Of a stretch of DNA of 64,000 nt, positions 1-10,200 are shown piece after piece. The notes under the pieces are model-generated. The model did not search any database, was not told where the DNA came from, and worked only from the letters and a program-made list of their open reading frames with translations. The DNA is from Symbiodinium natans (lineage: Eukaryota; Sar; Dinophyceae; Suessiales; Symbiodiniaceae). Positions within the stretch are counted from its first letter, which is position 1. Each line of letters starts with the position of its first letter. Both the position numbers and the translations under genes were made by a program. The stretch spans positions 64,001 through 128,000 of the forward strand of contig CAJNDS010000261.1 in the NCBI GenBank assembly GCA_905221605.1, given 5' to 3'.

Positions 1-1106
1 GCCAGACAGCTGACAGAAAGCCTTGAGGCCGGCTTCCCCCGCTGCGTTCACCAAGGCGGCGCTTTTCTGGAAAGATCCCGTGTTCTCAGACAAGCTTGAT
101 TTTCCCCACGCGATGCAACCACAGACACAGCCCTGCTTGGAAGTGTTGGTTTTATGCTGGTGAGCCTGCCGTGGTGCAGTGGGCTTCCCGGGGTTTGAAG
201 CTGACCTCGGGCCATTCGAGAAGTCAAGGTGTACGCGCAGGAAGGAACGCTCCAATTCACGCCCTTCCTTGACTGGCGGATCACCCCAGTGCTTGGCTAA
301 CTGGCTTCTCCTCCCGGATTTTGATCATTCGTTTTTGTCCCCGTGCATGCGTGGCTCGACAGTCACGCAAGGAAGTCAGCGCATCGCCGCGGCACTGGCC
401 CCTCGCCTCCCACGTAATGGACGAAACCCTGTCTTCGAGTCGACACCAGCTGTATTCCTGTCGACACCAGGTCCTCGCGGCCTCAGCAAAGTACCCATAC
501 CACATAATACTTTAATCGGATGCATGATGCATACAAGCCACCCGTCCTCTGAGTTCACCCTTGTTTCTCGGGGATGGCCCAGCAGATCTCGGGCCGAGAA
601 AACAGCAGAAACACACATGCAAGACAATCACACAACCACCTCTGGAGTCTACGTACAGGAGGCTGTCCTGGAAAATTTTCTTTCCATCCAAAGTGCACTC
701 TCTCTCTCTCTCTTTCCCTGCCTCTCTGCCTGTCTATTTATCTCTTCTGCCAAACTTCTCACTGTCTTCCTCTCTGATATCATGAATACTTGACCAAGCT
801 CCAAAACGACAGCTAGTGCATGGTATGCATGGTGCATCCTCCCTTTTGCAAACGAAGTCCGAAAGTGATGGCAGTTGAGGATGATGCACCCCACGTGTCT
901 CATTCTCGCAATTGTGGACGCTTCACGAACGCTTGCGGACGCATGCGAACACGAGACGCAAGATGTTGAGTCACCTCCTGGACGCCTGGAACCCCAATGT
1001 TTTAAAGACAGGAACCCTTCTGCTGCGGATTCGGGGCTCCCACTGCCAGTGACGACGGCGTTGTGGGAGCCACCAAGAACTCCGCGGGCTTGCCGGCCGG
1101 GCGTGT

Positions 1107-1123
1107 GGGGGGGGGGGGGGGGG
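1107..1123 (+). repeat. G homopolymer, 17 nt
   Basis: Uninterrupted run of 17 G on the + strand. Similar G or C tracts of 15 to 53 nt recur through the window. Confidence 0.95.
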
Positions 1124-1559
1124 CCTCCCCCCGTGTTCGTTGGAGTGTAAATCGTGAAAAAAGATTTAGACAACGTCATAGACCACAGATAAAAGTTTTA
1201 GGCTCCTGAGGCATAAGGGGGTCTTGCGGCGAGCCCACTTGGAAATGTAAGATCTCTCGTAGCTTGGTCTTAGCAAACTCGTTTCGCAGAGTCGTGCTGC
1301 AGGAGCCCAAGACCATGCCACAGCGACCAGACAAACCACGGGTGGGACAGAACCTCAGTTTCGAAAGGCTTCCGTTTCGTATGTCTGTGCACGCGTTGCT
1401 ATCTGTTAATTGTCAGGAGGCAAAGGTGGCAGCTCTGCGAGCGGTGCCCGCCCACAACGTTCTGCGGAGTCGGGGTCTGCGTTGACTTTCAAAGGTGGCT
1501 CTGCGGGCCCCGTGGGTAATTCGAGGACGGCTGTAGCCGCTCCGGTGCCGGCGTCAAAC

Positions 1560-1725
1560 CCGACAATGTCCCGGGCGGCGCGACCGCCAGCACCCCCAGC
1601 TCCCCCAGCAGTGCCCCCGGCAGCGGCCCCGACGACGCCCCCAGCAGCTGCTCCGGTAGCGACCCCCGCAGTGGCCCCGGCGGTGCCCGCGGCAGTCCCG
1701 ACCACTGCAGCTGCCGCATGCCATG
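1560..1725 (+). repeat. GC-rich degenerate GCN/CCN tract
   Basis: The segment is built from loosely repeated blocks of CCCC(A/G)GCAG type. In one + frame it reads as alanine/proline and in one - frame as glycine/alanine. Such composition opens several frames at once, so the long ORFs that cross it are not evidence for a gene. It looks like a decayed minisatellite. Confidence 0.6.
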
Positions 1726-3453
1726 AAGAGCATCGGCCTCTCCCAGGCCAGCTTCGATGTGCTTTTCACTGCTTTTCCGTTCCCGTCACGGTAAAATTGG
1801 CCTAAGATGCCCAAGCTACAGGACAAGATGGATCGGCAAAAGATCGCGACTCCAGCAAGGCTTGCTTGTGCTTGCTTGCTTGTGCTGGCTATCAGCGTGA
1901 AGGGAACGCCCTCACAGGCCGCCAAAGCTGCGGAGAGTCTTCGGCTTGGCCAAAATTGAGATGCCTTGCGAATCCCTGCGAGATGCCTTGAGATGCAACT
2001 CTCAGTCAACAACCCACAGCCCTCAGGCCGACGTGCAGCGCAGATCTCCTCGAGTGAGCATGGCGAGCATGCCGAGTATGCCGAGCGTGTGGAGGTCGGC
2101 TGCAACGGAACATCGAACCTACAAGCACTGTTTTTCATCCCTTTTCCTGGCATTTCCTACATTGTCCTATGACTGCCGATAGATTGTAACAGCTTGTGGT
2201 GATGTGCACATGCAGGCCGAGGGAGTGCCGAACGCCCAAATCCAGCCAGGGGAGTCCAAAGCACAGGCAGCAGATGCCAAAAGCCTGCCGAAGTCATAAG
2301 TCCACAACTTTGTGTGTGGGCACGTCCACGCTTGGAGAGGCATCGCGCGAGGTTCTCTCGGGTGCACTGACGTCCTTGCATCGGCAGCACTTTCAGGTTG
2401 GCCGGCCCATTGCAAGCTTGACAGATGCAATAAACACGTGCAATGAAGGCAAATCCCATGCAGCTGCTGAGTTGCTTGAAAGCACTGAAAGCCTATGTGG
2501 GAAATCTTGCGCAACACTCAGAAGTCTCTTGAGTTTTTCGAGCGCAGGTGAGTTGTCCAGGCTCACCAAAGGTTTTGGCTAAAGTGTTCTCTAACAGCTC
2601 CGTGTTTCGCAGCTCTGCTTTATTCTAAGGCCTCCAGCCCGCAGGACAGTTTGATTGCAACAGCTGTGGTGCATCTGCAGTGGCCTGTGGTATGGCCTTA
2701 GTATTGTCCAAAGCCAGCCAGGAGTTAAAGTACCAGCGCATCAACAAGGACAACAAAGCCTTCTGCTCTCGCGTGTCCACTGTGCAGGCGCTCACAACCA
2801 ATTTCTGATCTGTTAGCTGCAGCTACGTGGAATAAGACAGTTCAGGAAGGTGCAGCAGGTCATCGCCCACAAGCATACCATTTTTCTTTTCGTCAGGGCG
2901 CGGTGGAAATTCTACAGGCTTGTGGCTTCAGAGACCAGGGCGATTCTTGGGCAGAGAGCTTACCGACGAAGTTCTGCGCCCATGCTGCAGCGCCTTGTAT
3001 CACATGGTGGGCTTAGGCTGTTGACCCTGACTACATGAAGCAGAAAGGGTCGGCACTGTTTGATGCCCTCGCAAAGATTGAGGCTGCGAAATCTCTAAGT
3101 CTTGGTCCTTGCGGCGTTGTCTGTAGAATTCCAAAGTCAGGTGCTGCTTCATCACGTTGAATCTCAGACCGTGAGATGACCCCCCAGCCATCCGTCTCAC
3201 CGCTGAGCTGCCGTGCTGAAAGTGGCATGGCAGGCGAAGATGCTCTAGCACTCTAGCTGTCTGGCTCGTACAGAAGCAGACATCAGAGACATGCACGTTG
3301 CCGCAAAACGTTGTTGTCTGTCCCGTGTCCATCAATGCAAATGCCGGGCGACCGAAACTCTCGCAAAGCAGCTTGAAACATGGGCCTTCGATCTGATTTT
3401 GATTTGGCTCCATCATCCATAGATCAGATCTGCCCACGCGAGCGACGCGAGCT

Positions 3454-4323
3454 ATGAGTCTTGATGATGTTTTGCAGTGGAAGGAGCAGGGCAATGCCAA
3501 GCTGCAGGCCAATGACAAAGATGCTGCTGTGGAGTGCTACTCCCGTGGTATAGAGATTGGTGTCAGGGCCATCTCAAGTTTTCAAGGGTTGGCAGAAGAT
3601 TTTGAGCCTTTGAAGAAGGCTGTAAGCCAACTCTGCTCAAACAGGGGCCACGTCCGTCTCTGCCAAAACTTGCCGAAACTTGCCCTGCAAGACTGCCGCC
3701 AGGCTGCAGAGGTAGACTTTGAGAATGCCAAAGCATACTGGCGCGGCGTCTCTGCCGCTCTACAGCTTGATGAGCAAGAGGAACGACGCCAGGCAGCAGA
3801 ATTGCTGCGCCAAGGCTTGCGCTTGGCTTGGGAAGCTGGAGGCGCCGCTTTGTCAAAGCTACTGGGCGAGAATCTGCACATTTGGAGGGAGTGGGCAGAT
3901 GCTGGGGATGTGCCTTCTACATACCTTCTTGCCCTGGCTCTACTCAAGGGGAACAGCATTGGGCAAGACAAAGCCAAAGCTTTGGAATTGTTCCAGCAAG
4001 CTGCGACGAAAGGTGATAGTGCATCCATAGCAATGGTGGAGCACCTGAAGGCAGAGGTCTGTCTACCTCCAGAGTTGGAGGTTTGGGCTCGGGCTGCTGC
4101 AGCAGGAGATGCTGCTGCACAATTCAATCTGGGTTTGGCGTACTATCGTGGTGACAGGGTGCCGCAGGATCTCGCGAAATGTGCAGAACTGTGGACCCAG
4201 GCAGCTGAGCAAGGCGATGACCAGGCCCGAGCAAATCTGGATCAGTTGCAACGCTTTAAATCAGAGCAAGAGCAAGCGAGCAAAAAAGGAGCAAGGCTTG
4301 CTTTTGATCCGTCTTTTGCGTGA
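3454..4323 (+). CDS. TPR/Sel1-repeat protein, single exon
   Basis: This is a 289-residue open frame from ATG to TGA without an intron. Residues ~1-40 form a tetratricopeptide repeat (WKEQGNAKLQANDKDAAVEC), and a second TPR-like unit lies near 62-115. Residues ~160-200 (ALELFQQAATKGDSAS) and ~208-255 (AAQFNLGLAYYRGDRVPQD, then CAELWTQAAEQGDDQA) are Sel1-like repeats with the typical G-DxxA spacing. These repeats form helical scaffolds for protein-protein contacts, so the client and compartment cannot be read from sequence. I see no signal peptide or membrane segment. The ATG is the first in frame before the TPR. The single long exon contrasts with the shattered genes nearby and could mean a retroposed copy. 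The fold assignment is firm; the role is unknown. Confidence 0.82.
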   Translation: MSLDDVLQWKEQGNAKLQANDKDAAVECYSRGIEIGVRAISSFQGLAEDFEPLKKAVSQLCSNRGHVRLCQNLPKLALQDCRQAAEVDFENAKAYWRGVSAALQLDEQEERRQAAELLRQGLRLAWEAGGAALSKLLGENLHIWREWADAGDVPSTYLLALALLKGNSIGQDKAKALELFQQAATKGDSASIAMVEHLKAEVCLPPELEVWARAAAAGDAAAQFNLGLAYYRGDRVPQDLAKCAELWTQAAEQGDDQARANLDQLQRFKSEQEQASKKGARLAFDPSFA

Positions 4324-5059
4324 ACACTGCCACGTACCAGAACGCTTGCAGGAGCTATATCTACACTCTCGTCAATGTCTCTCAGTGGGAGAGCGTGCTC
4401 AAGGCCTTGCAAGCTGCTTGGAGTGTGGAAGACTGCGCGATTTGTGACTGTTCAGGCCTGTGAGAAGCATGCTGCTCTGGAGGCGCCCGCTTCCAAATCA
4501 AAGACCCACTCCAAGCGCCTTTTGTCGCTCAAAAACCTTCCTGCCGGGGGGACACTGCAAGTAGTACTCGATGGTGCGTGCATTCTGGCATGTAAGGAAG
4601 AAGTGCCTACTCGCGTCGTCAAATCGTCAAATCACTGCTACGCTCACCATGGCTGGGTAATCACAGTGGTGCACTGAAGTGGCGTGATGCTCAAACAGAA
4701 CTTCATCTAGGCATTCGCCTCTGTATGGTGGATTGTTGCCAGGGGTGTGGCAGGGGGTTGCTTGCTGCGGGGTGGTGGAGGTCAAGTTTCCAATCTTCAA
4801 GGGCAGGAAGGGAGGTGCACCCGTCTCCCCCCCCCCCCCCCCAAAACCCCCGCATCTCCCCACGGCCCCCCCTGCCCCCCTTGATTTCACCTAGGTGGAT
4901 TCCAGAGCTTTCGGGAGTATCATCAATTGGGAAAAGATCGGCTGGATGGCGCTCCGTATCCGAATGAACGTGCGTCCCACTCTGGCATCTCTACCTCGAT
5001 CTCATCATCACCTCCTTTTTCTTCACCAATACATCCTTCATGTGGTCTTTTACAGGTTG
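4324..5059. other. Intergenic, no gene seen
   Basis: No exon is recognised. It contains a 16-nt C run at 4,827-4,842 within a C-rich, G-poor strip to about 4,880. Confidence 0.5.
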
Positions 5060-5620
5060 ATTAGGTTGTGGCTCCATGAGGTTTTGGGAGCACTGAAAAA
5101 TGCATTGGACATGCTAAGGTGTCGGTTTCCAGCAGAAGCTTTATTGGAAAAGCAAGGTTGGCTTGAAGCTTTAGTTACTTTAGTTGAAACCAGCCAGAAG
5201 CATGTTCGCAGCTTGGCTTTACTCAAAAAGCAAGCTTTGCTCGAATGTCATTCCGGAGTTTGGCTGAAAGCATGTTCCAGGCTTTCAAAAGTGTATTTGG
5301 CACGGTTTGGCGCCAAGTTCTTACTCAAAGGCTTTGAACAGCAGGCTTGGCACGAACCCCTCCAAATGCACCTACATTGATTTGGTGACCCGAACTCTTC
5401 GACAAGCAGGGTTGGCCTGATTGTTCGTCCGAAACCTAGCCAGAGGTAGCTTCCGCACTTCCGAAAATGCCTTTGGCACGGTTTCGTGCCATTTTCCGCA
5501 GCGCTTTGGCCAGAAGGCAAGCCTTCCTGATTCTTCCAAAGCCTAGTCAGATGCCTTTCCTCTTTTCCGAAAAAACACATTTGACACTGTGGCGCTCGAA
5601 AGCCAAGCTTGTCTAAAGGC
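5060..5620 (+). repeat. Degenerate tandem repeat (TTTGGCACGGTTT family)
   Basis: Blocks with the core TTTGGCACGGTTT recur with drift. The clearest copies are near 5,295 and 5,468, with a more decayed one near 5,575. Between them lie repeated AAGCAAG and GCTTGG(C/A)C words. The 161-codon frame over the first half is a by-product of this repetition: its translation repeats similar phrases and matches no family I know. Confidence 0.6.
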
Positions 5621-5919
5621 TGCTGTTACTGCTGCCCCGAGCCAGAACAGATGAGAGACACCAAGAAGCCAAAGACTCAATGCTTAGTCCGTCTCGAATA
5701 GTTGCCTTGAATCAGGTTCGAAACACAAAGCAATTCCAAATGACAGAAACGCACCCAGTGCAACATTTGAGCGTGCATGAGCGAATTTTGCTGTTGGGGC
5801 TATCGGACGTGCTTGTTAACGTGGGGGGATGTAGCTATCGTCAGCCCATGAACGGGGGCAACGAGGTGGTGTCTAATCTTTGAGTCATGGCCAGGAGGCT
5901 TGGGAAGCTTTCTGGGAAG

Positions 5920-6170
5920 CCCTAGGTATTGGGTTCAGGTTTGAGGGTGAAGGGTCTGACCAGCTGCTAGATTGTCGCAGCCTGTCGGCTGTTATTGCTG
6001 GTGGCTTGGCAGGCTCCCCGTGGCCTAGGATTCTTAGACTTTCGGGTTTAAGGTAAAGGTTTTGGATCAGGGCTTAGTGTTTGTTTTTTTTGGGGGCTTC
6101 AGGCGAAGGGCTAAGGTTTTAGAGTTTAAGGTTGGACATGTTGGGGGTTTTGAAGGGTCGCCAGCGCGGG
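5920..6170 (+). repeat. Decayed telomere-like TTTAGGG/TTAAGG tract
   Basis: G- and T-rich strip with scattered variants of the TTTAGGG word (GGTTTAAGG, GGGCTAAGG, GTTTAAGG) directly upstream of the first recognised SRP72 exon. It resembles the interstitial array at 33.5 kb, but no two adjacent units remain exact. Confidence 0.4.
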
Positions 6171-6291
6171 ATTGGGAGTGACAGGAGGAGGGGGCTGCGA
6201 GGGGGGTGGTTACGCGCAAGCCAGCCAGGACCTGACCCTCGAGCACGCGTACGCCTTGTGCCCTCAGCACATCGCAATTTTGAGCGATAGA

Positions 6292-7235
6292 TTTTGTTAT
6301 TTTGAAAAGTCTTTGTGTGGTTTGAGGTATCGCCTGAATCGGTTCCAGGAAGCCCTGGATGTGTTGGATTCCAGGTTCGAAGCTTCGAGCATTTCTTGCA
6401 TTCTTGCGAGCAGAGATGTGAGACAGCTGCGGATCGTAACGCAGGAAAACTACCGACAAGGATGAGTTGTCCAACAGATTGCGCTTGCAAGCACAGGCCC
6501 AATCATCTTGTGAGTGTGGCGGTCTGAAAATTGTATGGTTTTGTGCCTGGCAGATTCAGTACAGATTGGCAGATTATGGTGCTTGTCCAGATCTTAGTAA
6601 CCCCGGTGCAGGGTGCACCCGTTGCAGCTCCAGTGATGCAAGGTGCGGAATTGTATGAGAAGCTCCATGCGGAGGATGCCGAGGTCCGGCATGAAGCAAA
6701 GATGGCTGTGACACTGGTGCTGTCAAGCTGAGGACCATGGCTTGATAGTGAACGCCGTAGCATCCTACGTGTCGGGGGAGAAGCCGCGGCAGGCACAGCA
6801 CATCAACTTGCGTGTTTGCACCAAATCCGGTTACTTGTGTGCCCGTCAGGCCATGAGTCTGATCGCCAAGAACAAGGCCAGACCCTCCAACAAGTATGCT
6901 TCTTGCACGTGCAACTTGCTGAACCACAGGAAGCGCTGGAGTCGTCGTACGAACTTTGCTTCAATGCCGCGTGCGCGCTCATTGACGAGGGTCGTCTGAC
7001 AGAGGCTGAGGCCGGGGCGACGGTAGGGCCTTCAAGGCCCGCAAGTCAGGGCCGACATATCTTCCTATGTTGCCAGGAGAAACTTACTCAGGCCAAAGAG
7101 CTTTGCACAGAAGAACTCGTGCAGGCCGCCTTAGTTTCTTTGCTTCTGGCGTCGGCTTTTCTCCTGCACCTGGCTTGTGGGAGGCCGAGGAAGTCGCAGA
7201 GGAAGATGTAGCCCTGCTGGAGGCGACTCCGAAGT
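6292..7235 (+). CDS. SRP72: SRP72 exons, N-terminal TPR part
   Basis: Segments, with approximate positions: 6,292-6,378 (FEKSLC, then YRLNRFQEALDVLDS); 6,554-6,583 (QYRLADYGA); 6,638-6,705 (GAELYEKLHAEDAEVRHEA); 6,741-6,800 (IVNAVASYVSG); 6,920-7,010 (SYELCFNAACALIDEGRLTE); 7,069-7,115 (QEKLTQAKELCTEEL); 7,180-7,235 (EAEEVAEEDVALLEA). They follow the human order, including the THELCYNTACALIGQGQL-like block and the acidic linker after LC-(R/T)-x-x-L. The segments lie in different frames separated by 35-180 nt, as expected for short introns. Confidence 0.85.
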
Positions 7236-10200
7236 GCTTTATACATGAATTTCTATGACATGGACATTCGTTGCACACTTCCAGGTGCAATCGCGCATGC
7301 TGCACAACATGTGTGCATGATACCCCCTCGACATGGATCTACCCACGCCAATATGGTTTTTTGAGACAGAAACTTACCCATGCCCCAGCAGAAGAAACGG
7401 AACCCAAAGTATTGGACCTTGAGATTTCACCTTGGTTCGATGAGGTCGTGAAGCGCCCGAACAACAGCGAGCATACGCATAACAAAAGTATCTGGATGTG
7501 GATCTACGTGCCGCGCAGGACCATGAAGAGCTTGCCGCAATTCGTGTGCAGCAAGCGCTGGAGGCTCAGAGAGGACCACGGCAGATCCATGTTTGCAGGT
7601 GGATAACTTGTAAACCTTCTGAGGTGCGTGATGCAGCGCCGTGGCCAGGAAGAGGAGGCCAAAGAAGTGTCTGCTCCTGATGAAATCTTTCAATGTGAGG
7701 CTTCCCAGCATGTGGTCATGTGGGCAATCGGGGAAGGCACAGACTGACCCAAGGTATGACAAAGTTCTGCGACAAAAGCCGAACCAAGGTCATGAGGCCC
7801 AATCCCAGACACTTGGTGCGGGCCATGTGTGCGAAAACTGTCAAGCCCGGCTCACGCAGGTAGATGTGACTGTTCTTGCAGTTGCATGCAACAACGTTGT
7901 TGCCTTGCGTTCTGCTCCCAGCCCACCTTCCAATCATGCTCCGACATGTCGCGCTTCCAAATGCAGCAGCGTGAGGTTCTGAGGGCAAGTCCTTGTTTGA
8001 CAGCCTGAAGCGCATCAACGTAGCTTCGAAGGACCGCAGGATGTGGATGCCACAAGTTTGGAGAAGTGTTTGGGCGTTTGGACCTCTTGGCAGGAAAGCT
8101 TGGAGCACAAGCAGACTCGCAGACAAACGGTAGAGATTGCATGCAACAAGGTGTTGCTGTTGCTCCAGGCCCCAAAGTGCAGTTGCTTCGCCATGGTAAG
8201 ATTGCATGCTCAGTGGTTTTGGAGGCGCAGAAGGTGGATGTTGCCAAGAAAGAGCTTGAAAAGCTGCGCTTCGAGCTTGGTTTCTGGGGGGTTTTTCGCG
8301 TCAAACACCCCTCAGCCACCGTGCACTCGCGAGCCGAAGTCGAACAGCACACACAGTACCAGTAACAAGAGGAACCAGAGGTGTGCTTGGATACGCGGAA
8401 GGCTGCTAGCAAATTGGCCCGTTTCGGATATGGACTCGCAGAATATCACAGAAGGGCCTGGATTTGATTTTGATTTCTGATGCAGATGAAGCGAAGTTGA
8501 GGCTCTGGAGCCGAGAGCTCTAGACAAACCTGGCCTCGCTACGATTCTGTTGGTAGTCGTCAGGTGTGAGGTACGATCAGGGTTTCGGCCAATGAGTGGG
8601 GAGCATGACATAGTTGTCGGCAAGCTCCGTCCTGCTTAGTTTTCGGGGTAGGATGGTGTGTGTGTGTGTGACTTGTGTGAAGTTTCCGAGGTGAAAGCTA
8701 CCCTGACCATCCCAGGGTGGTCTTGGTGCAGGTAGGGACCTTTGTTTCACTGCTTGCAGGTTGCAGATGTGCTTTCTTGCCGCCTCCATATCTCATGAGA
8801 CCAGGCAGCTATTGCTCACAGAGAGAAGAAAGGCAAAGTCTGCCTGACGCTTAGATTGCCGGGCTATGGCATACCTGTGCATGCTTGTGTGCGATGCATG
8901 TGTGTGCATGGTTCCTCCCGTTCCTAAATCACCTCACAGGGCCGGAGGGGGGGGCCCGGGCGATGCATGCAAAACCCGATGACTCGATGAGCTCCCCTTG
9001 TTGGGAGTTATCTGCCTGCAACATGGGCATGGAAAAGCGCCCATGCCAGAGGTCGGGGATGTGGGGGGGGGGAGTCATCTTTTTTTGGTTGTGCGCTGGT
9101 CATGCGGACCTAAACCGTCAGTACACCCAAGCTGTGAGTACTCATGGGGTGGCCAGCACATTCAGGGAAGGATGGCCAAGGTGAGGAAATCCTTCAAGGA
9201 TACATTGCGTCGCATGCAGACGACCAGGAGGCCCGCTGGCAAGACAGAGACTTAGTGCAGGTTGTGTTCGGCTTTGTGCAGAGGTCGTGTTGCCTTTGGT
9301 GCAGCTTTACACCCACCAGCAGAAGCACGATTTGGCTGTCGAGGCCCAGCAAGCTTGAGGTCTGTTCTTTGGGCCCCCGGGAAGTTGGAGCTTTCTGAGG
9401 TGCTTGCGAAGCTCCCTCTCAGCAGCAATTGCCCAAGTACCATCCGCAGCTGTCCGAAATGCCTTGTCAGACGGGCCTGATCAAGGCCGCACGCAGCCAA
9501 CAACAGTGGAGGCGATTGTGAATCTCCATCAGAGGCCATGCAGCATCCGCTGAGGAAGTGCGGTTGCTGTTTTGCAGCGCCAGGCAAAAGAACCCTGACA
9601 AGGCAGTGGCCTGCCTAAGAGAAGCTCGCCACCTACGGAGCGTTACAGAGTTAATCCGATGATAGCAGGTGCCAGTGAAGGTGACACCGATGTCTCTTAG
9701 CGGCATTCGCCGGCACTCCTACCCGTTACCCACCCCCCAGCCGACCTTGCTGGTGCTCGCAGCCCAGATGACAGCCAAGACCGAACGAACAACACAAGTG
9801 GGGTCCCGTAAAAGCACCCTACTAAGGGGTACCCTAATCCACGCGGATTTCGAGTTCTTTTCATTGCGGGGTTAAGGCGGCCAAGTGCTGTTCTCGTACC
9901 AGATTTTTGTCGCTTTGTCCTCAGTTTCTTGTAGAACCTCGAAAGGGAGGCACAACAACCGCCAAAAACAGCTGAACAGAGGGCGCAGAGATATGCAAAG
10001 ACACAGCGTCCGCAGCCCAACTGGTCCGTGACTGGTCGAAAGCCACATCTCGTCACCCCAACTCCCAGCGCATCAGAAACCAGGGCGAGGGGGCGGGAGG
10101 GAGGGGGGTGTAATCGTGTCCTGGAAGCCAGAGCATGAGAAACCCGCCCCCTTCCCGGTTTCCGAATCAGCCCTCTCCGATTCAGCTCTGGTTTCCAATT

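Larger units (their letters stand above)
1..3400. other. No recognisable gene (5' flank)
   Basis: I see no exon here that I can assign to a family. Open frames on both strands are low complexity or cut by frequent stops. A stretch near 2,340-2,580 (+) stays open for about 80 codons with balanced composition and could be an unrecognised exon, but nothing confirms it. The interval contains a 17-nt G run (1,107-1,123), a CT microsatellite near 695-715 and a short GCTTGCTTGT repeat near 1,857-1,890. Confidence 0.5.

Noticed and set aside
1406-1805. Ala/Pro-rich (+) and Gly/Ala-rich (-) ORFs
   Set aside because: Composition of a GC-rich degenerate repeat opens several frames at once. No domain, and the flanks are not coding-like.
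2571-2586. Spliced-leader-like word GGTTTTGGCTAAAG
   Set aside because: One mismatch to the last 12 nt of the dinoflagellate leader, but there is no extended match upstream and no gene start follows.
5060-5380. Leucine/lysine-rich 161-codon ORF
   Set aside because: Its translation repeats because the DNA is a decayed tandem repeat.
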